From an uncultured Oscillospiraceae bacterium (GTDB taxonomy: Bacteria; Bacillota; Clostridia; Oscillospirales; Acutalibacteraceae), in contig UQZS01000083.1 of assembly GCA_900545625.1 (NCBI GenBank), positions 1 through 6,205 of the forward strand: DNA of 6,205 nt, in the 5' to 3' direction. Shown one piece after another: positions 4,504 through 6,205 of the stretch (its first letter is position 1; every line of letters begins with the position of its first letter). The notes beneath the pieces are model-generated. The model saw only the letters and a program-made list of their open reading frames with translations, ran no database searches and was not told the DNA's origin. The translations under genes and the position numbers were made by a program.

Positions 4504-6205
4504 CACTGCACCCTCCCGAACTGCTTTTCGAGTTCACTGCGCGAAAGCGTGATGAGCACAGGCCTGCCGTGCGGGCAATAGCGCACATCGGAATCGGCAA
4601 GCAGGCGTTTTGTGAAGTCGTAAAGCTCATAATCCGTCGTGTGGTCGCCCGCCTTGACCGCGGCGCGGCACGCCACGGAGTGATACAGCCAGTCGAGCTT
4701 TTCCGAAAGCACCTCGCGGTGGTATTTGAGCAAATGCCCCGCAAATTCGGTCACAAGCGCGGTAATGTCCTCGCGCTCCAAATTGAGCGGGCAGGCGCGC
4801 ACCAAAACTGTGCCGCCGCCGAAATCCTCCGCCGCAAAGCCCGCTTTTGTGAGCACCTCCATGTGCGCAAGCACGGCGGCATATTCCTCTTTGCTCAAGG
4901 TGACGGAAACAGGAACGAGCAGCATCTGGCTGCCCGTCATGCCGTTGTCCTTTTGCAACTCGTTATACAGCATCCGCTCGTGGGCGGCGTGTTTGTCGAT
5001 GATCAAAAGCCGGTCGCCCTGCTCGGCAAAAATATACGTCCGGAACGCCTCACCCAAAATGCGGAAATCCTCGGCGGGCTCCGCCACAGGTGCGGTTTTT
5101 GTGCTTTGCACCGTGGATGTTTCGGCAGGCGGCGCGGATCCCGTCCCTGCCGGTGCTGCCGTTTTTGTCTGCACGGCGGTGGGCACGCTCAAGTCCGGCA
5201 AATCATCCTCATCCGTAAAAGCCGTTTCGATGTCGCGCAGCAGCGCGTTGTATGCGGAGATCTGCTGCGGGGTCTCGGCGGGTGCCACGGGTTTGGGCTG
5301 CACCCGCCCCGGCGTTACGGCCTGCGGGTCGGTCGGCGCAGCAGTACGCGGCATGGCAAGCTGTTCGCCCTCCAAACTCTTAGGACGCAGCACCGAATGA
5401 TCCGCAGACGGCGGTGTGAGCTTTGCTTCGGGGCGGGAGGTGTCCGCTGCAAGCGCGGATTTCGCCGCACGATACACCACATCAAATACACTTTTTTCGT
5501 TCGAGAAGCGTACCTCGATCTTCGCAGGGTGGACGTTGACATCCACGGCGGCGGGGTTGACGGTCAAAAACAATACACACGCCGGATATTTGCCGACCAT
5601 GACGCTGTTTTTGTACGCTTCCGCGAGCGCCGCAGCGCCCGAACGGGATTTGATATAGCGGTTGTTGACGAAAAAGTGCTGCATGGCGCTTGAACCCCGC
5701 GAGCAATAGGGCTTGGAAACGAACCCGCGCACAGAAACGCCGTTCTGCTCGCTTTCGGCGGGCAGCAGCGTTTCAGCGAAATCGCGCCCATACACGGCGT
5801 GGATACACGAAAGCAGGTCGCCGTTCCCGGGTGTGCACATCTGCTCGCGGCCGTCTTTGATAAAGCGCAGGGATATATCGGGATGCGACAGCGCGATATG
5901 GTCTGCCACAGACGCGACGGCAAGCCCTTCGGCGCGGTCGGATTTTAAGAACTTCATGCGCGCGGGCGTGTTAAAAAACAGGTCACGCACAATAAGCGTG
6001 GTACCCACGGGGCAGCCCGCGTCGTCAAACGAAATTTGTTCGCCGCCCTCCAGCACGATGCGCGTGCCGACAAACTCGGACATCTCGCGGGTCATCATCT
6101 CCACGCGCGAGACCGCCGCAATGGAGGGCAGCGCCTCGCCGCGGAAGCCGAGGGTCAGAATCGCGTCGAGGTCGTCCGCTTCGCGGATCTTGCTCGTAGC
6201 ATGGC
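4503..6205 (-). CDS. mutL: DNA mismatch repair protein MutL (5' end outside window)
   Basis: MutL couples mismatch recognition by MutS to strand incision; in bacteria without MutH it nicks DNA itself. The frame is open to the right edge and shows 566 residues. It begins at HATSKI and continues into GFRGEALPSIAAVSRV, the GHKL ATPase motifs II-III, so about 74 N-terminal residues are missing by comparison with E. coli MutL (about 640 aa expected). Further ATPase/transducer motifs are PVGTTLIVRDLFFNTPAR and VDVNVHPAKIEVRF. A Pro/Thr/Ala-rich linker follows (about 5070-5420). The C-terminal endonuclease domain has DKHAAHERMLYNE (4959-4997), the beta-clamp motif QMLLVP (4911-4928), ACRAAVKAG, CPHGRP and a final FGR. 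Asp, His, Glu, Cys and Cys-His metal ligands are all present, but the last Glu of the DQHA-X2-E-X4-E motif is Asn, with Glu one residue later. GTG 6104 is an internal Val codon, not the start. mutS, the usual neighbour, would lie beyond the edge. Confidence 0.97.
   Translation of the reverse strand, partial: HATSKIREADDLDAILTLGFRGEALPSIAAVSRVEMMTREMSEFVGTRIVLEGGEQISFDDAGCPVGTTLIVRDLFFNTPARMKFLKSDRAEGLAVASVADHIALSHPDISLRFIKDGREQMCTPGNGDLLSCIHAVYGRDFAETLLPAESEQNGVSVRGFVSKPYCSRGSSAMQHFFVNNRYIKSRSGAAALAEAYKNSVMVGKYPACVLFLTVNPAAVDVNVHPAKIEVRFSNEKSVFDVVYRAAKSALAADTSRPEAKLTPPSADHSVLRPKSLEGEQLAMPRTAAPTDPQAVTPGRVQPKPVAPAETPQQISAYNALLRDIETAFTDEDDLPDLSVPTAVQTKTAAPAGTGSAPPAETSTVQSTKTAPVAEPAEDFRILGEAFRTYIFAEQGDRLLIIDKHAAHERMLYNELQKDNGMTGSQMLLVPVSVTLSKEEYAAVLAHMEVLTKAGFAAEDFGGGTVLVRACPLNLEREDITALVTEFAGHLLKYHREVLSEKLDWLYHSVACRAAVKAGDHTTDYELYDFTKRLLADSDVRYCPHGRPVLITLSRSELEKQFGRVQ
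4511..4517 (-). promoter_or_regulatory. Ribosome binding site deciding the miaA start
   Basis: GGGAGGG, inside the last codons of mutL, is 7 bases before ATG 4503 and only 4 before GTG 4506. This favours the ATG and the one-base stop/start overlap with mutL. Confidence 0.65.

Noticed and set aside
4347..5693. Long plus-strand open frame (448 codons) opposite mutL and miaA
   Set aside because: Composition is Arg/His/Cys-rich with no recognisable domain. It lies wholly opposite two well-supported genes and is an antisense artefact of high GC.
6102..6104. GTG as the start of mutL
   Set aside because: The frame stays open upstream and encodes HATSKI and GFRGEALPSIAAVSR, so this codon is an internal Val and the real start is outside the window.

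Overview
The window is a tightly packed, single-direction gene block from what looks like a GC-rich Gram-positive member of the Clostridia (Oscillospiraceae/Ruminococcaceae-like). This placement is inferred from four things: SepF and DivIVA together, a MutL of the endonuclease type, an HlyD-like membrane protein next to yggS and sepF, and a base composition that looks like roughly 55-60% GC by eye. All six protein genes are on the minus strand, so transcription runs from high to low coordinates. No coding gene is supported on the plus strand.

Layout in order of transcription: mutL (partial, its first ~74 codons lie beyond the right edge) – miaA – a membrane-anchored HlyD-like protein of unknown partner – yggS (ylmE) – sepF – divIVA. 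The first four genes overlap one another (by 1, 16 and 23 bases), and sepF and divIVA follow after short gaps, so the whole block can be read as one operon. The first 93 bases hold no gene, only three short inverted repeats just downstream of divIVA.

Functionally, the block joins a genome-maintenance and tRNA-modification module (MutL mismatch repair, MiaA i6A37 tRNA prenylation) to the division cluster known from Bacillus as ylmE-sepF-ylmG-ylmH-divIVA. Here ylmG and ylmH are missing between sepF and divIVA.

The most notable signal outside the genes is a near-consensus sigma-A promoter (TTGACA, 17 bases, GATAAT) inside the 3' part of yggS. It lies in an 80-base stretch of about 21% GC and points at sepF-divIVA. 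It would let the division genes be transcribed independently of mutL-miaA. I see no mobile element, CRISPR array, tRNA or rRNA, and no clearly novel system. The interesting points are the embedded promoter, the contracted division cluster, the unusual ends of DivIVA and the conserved but uncharacterised HlyD-like gene.
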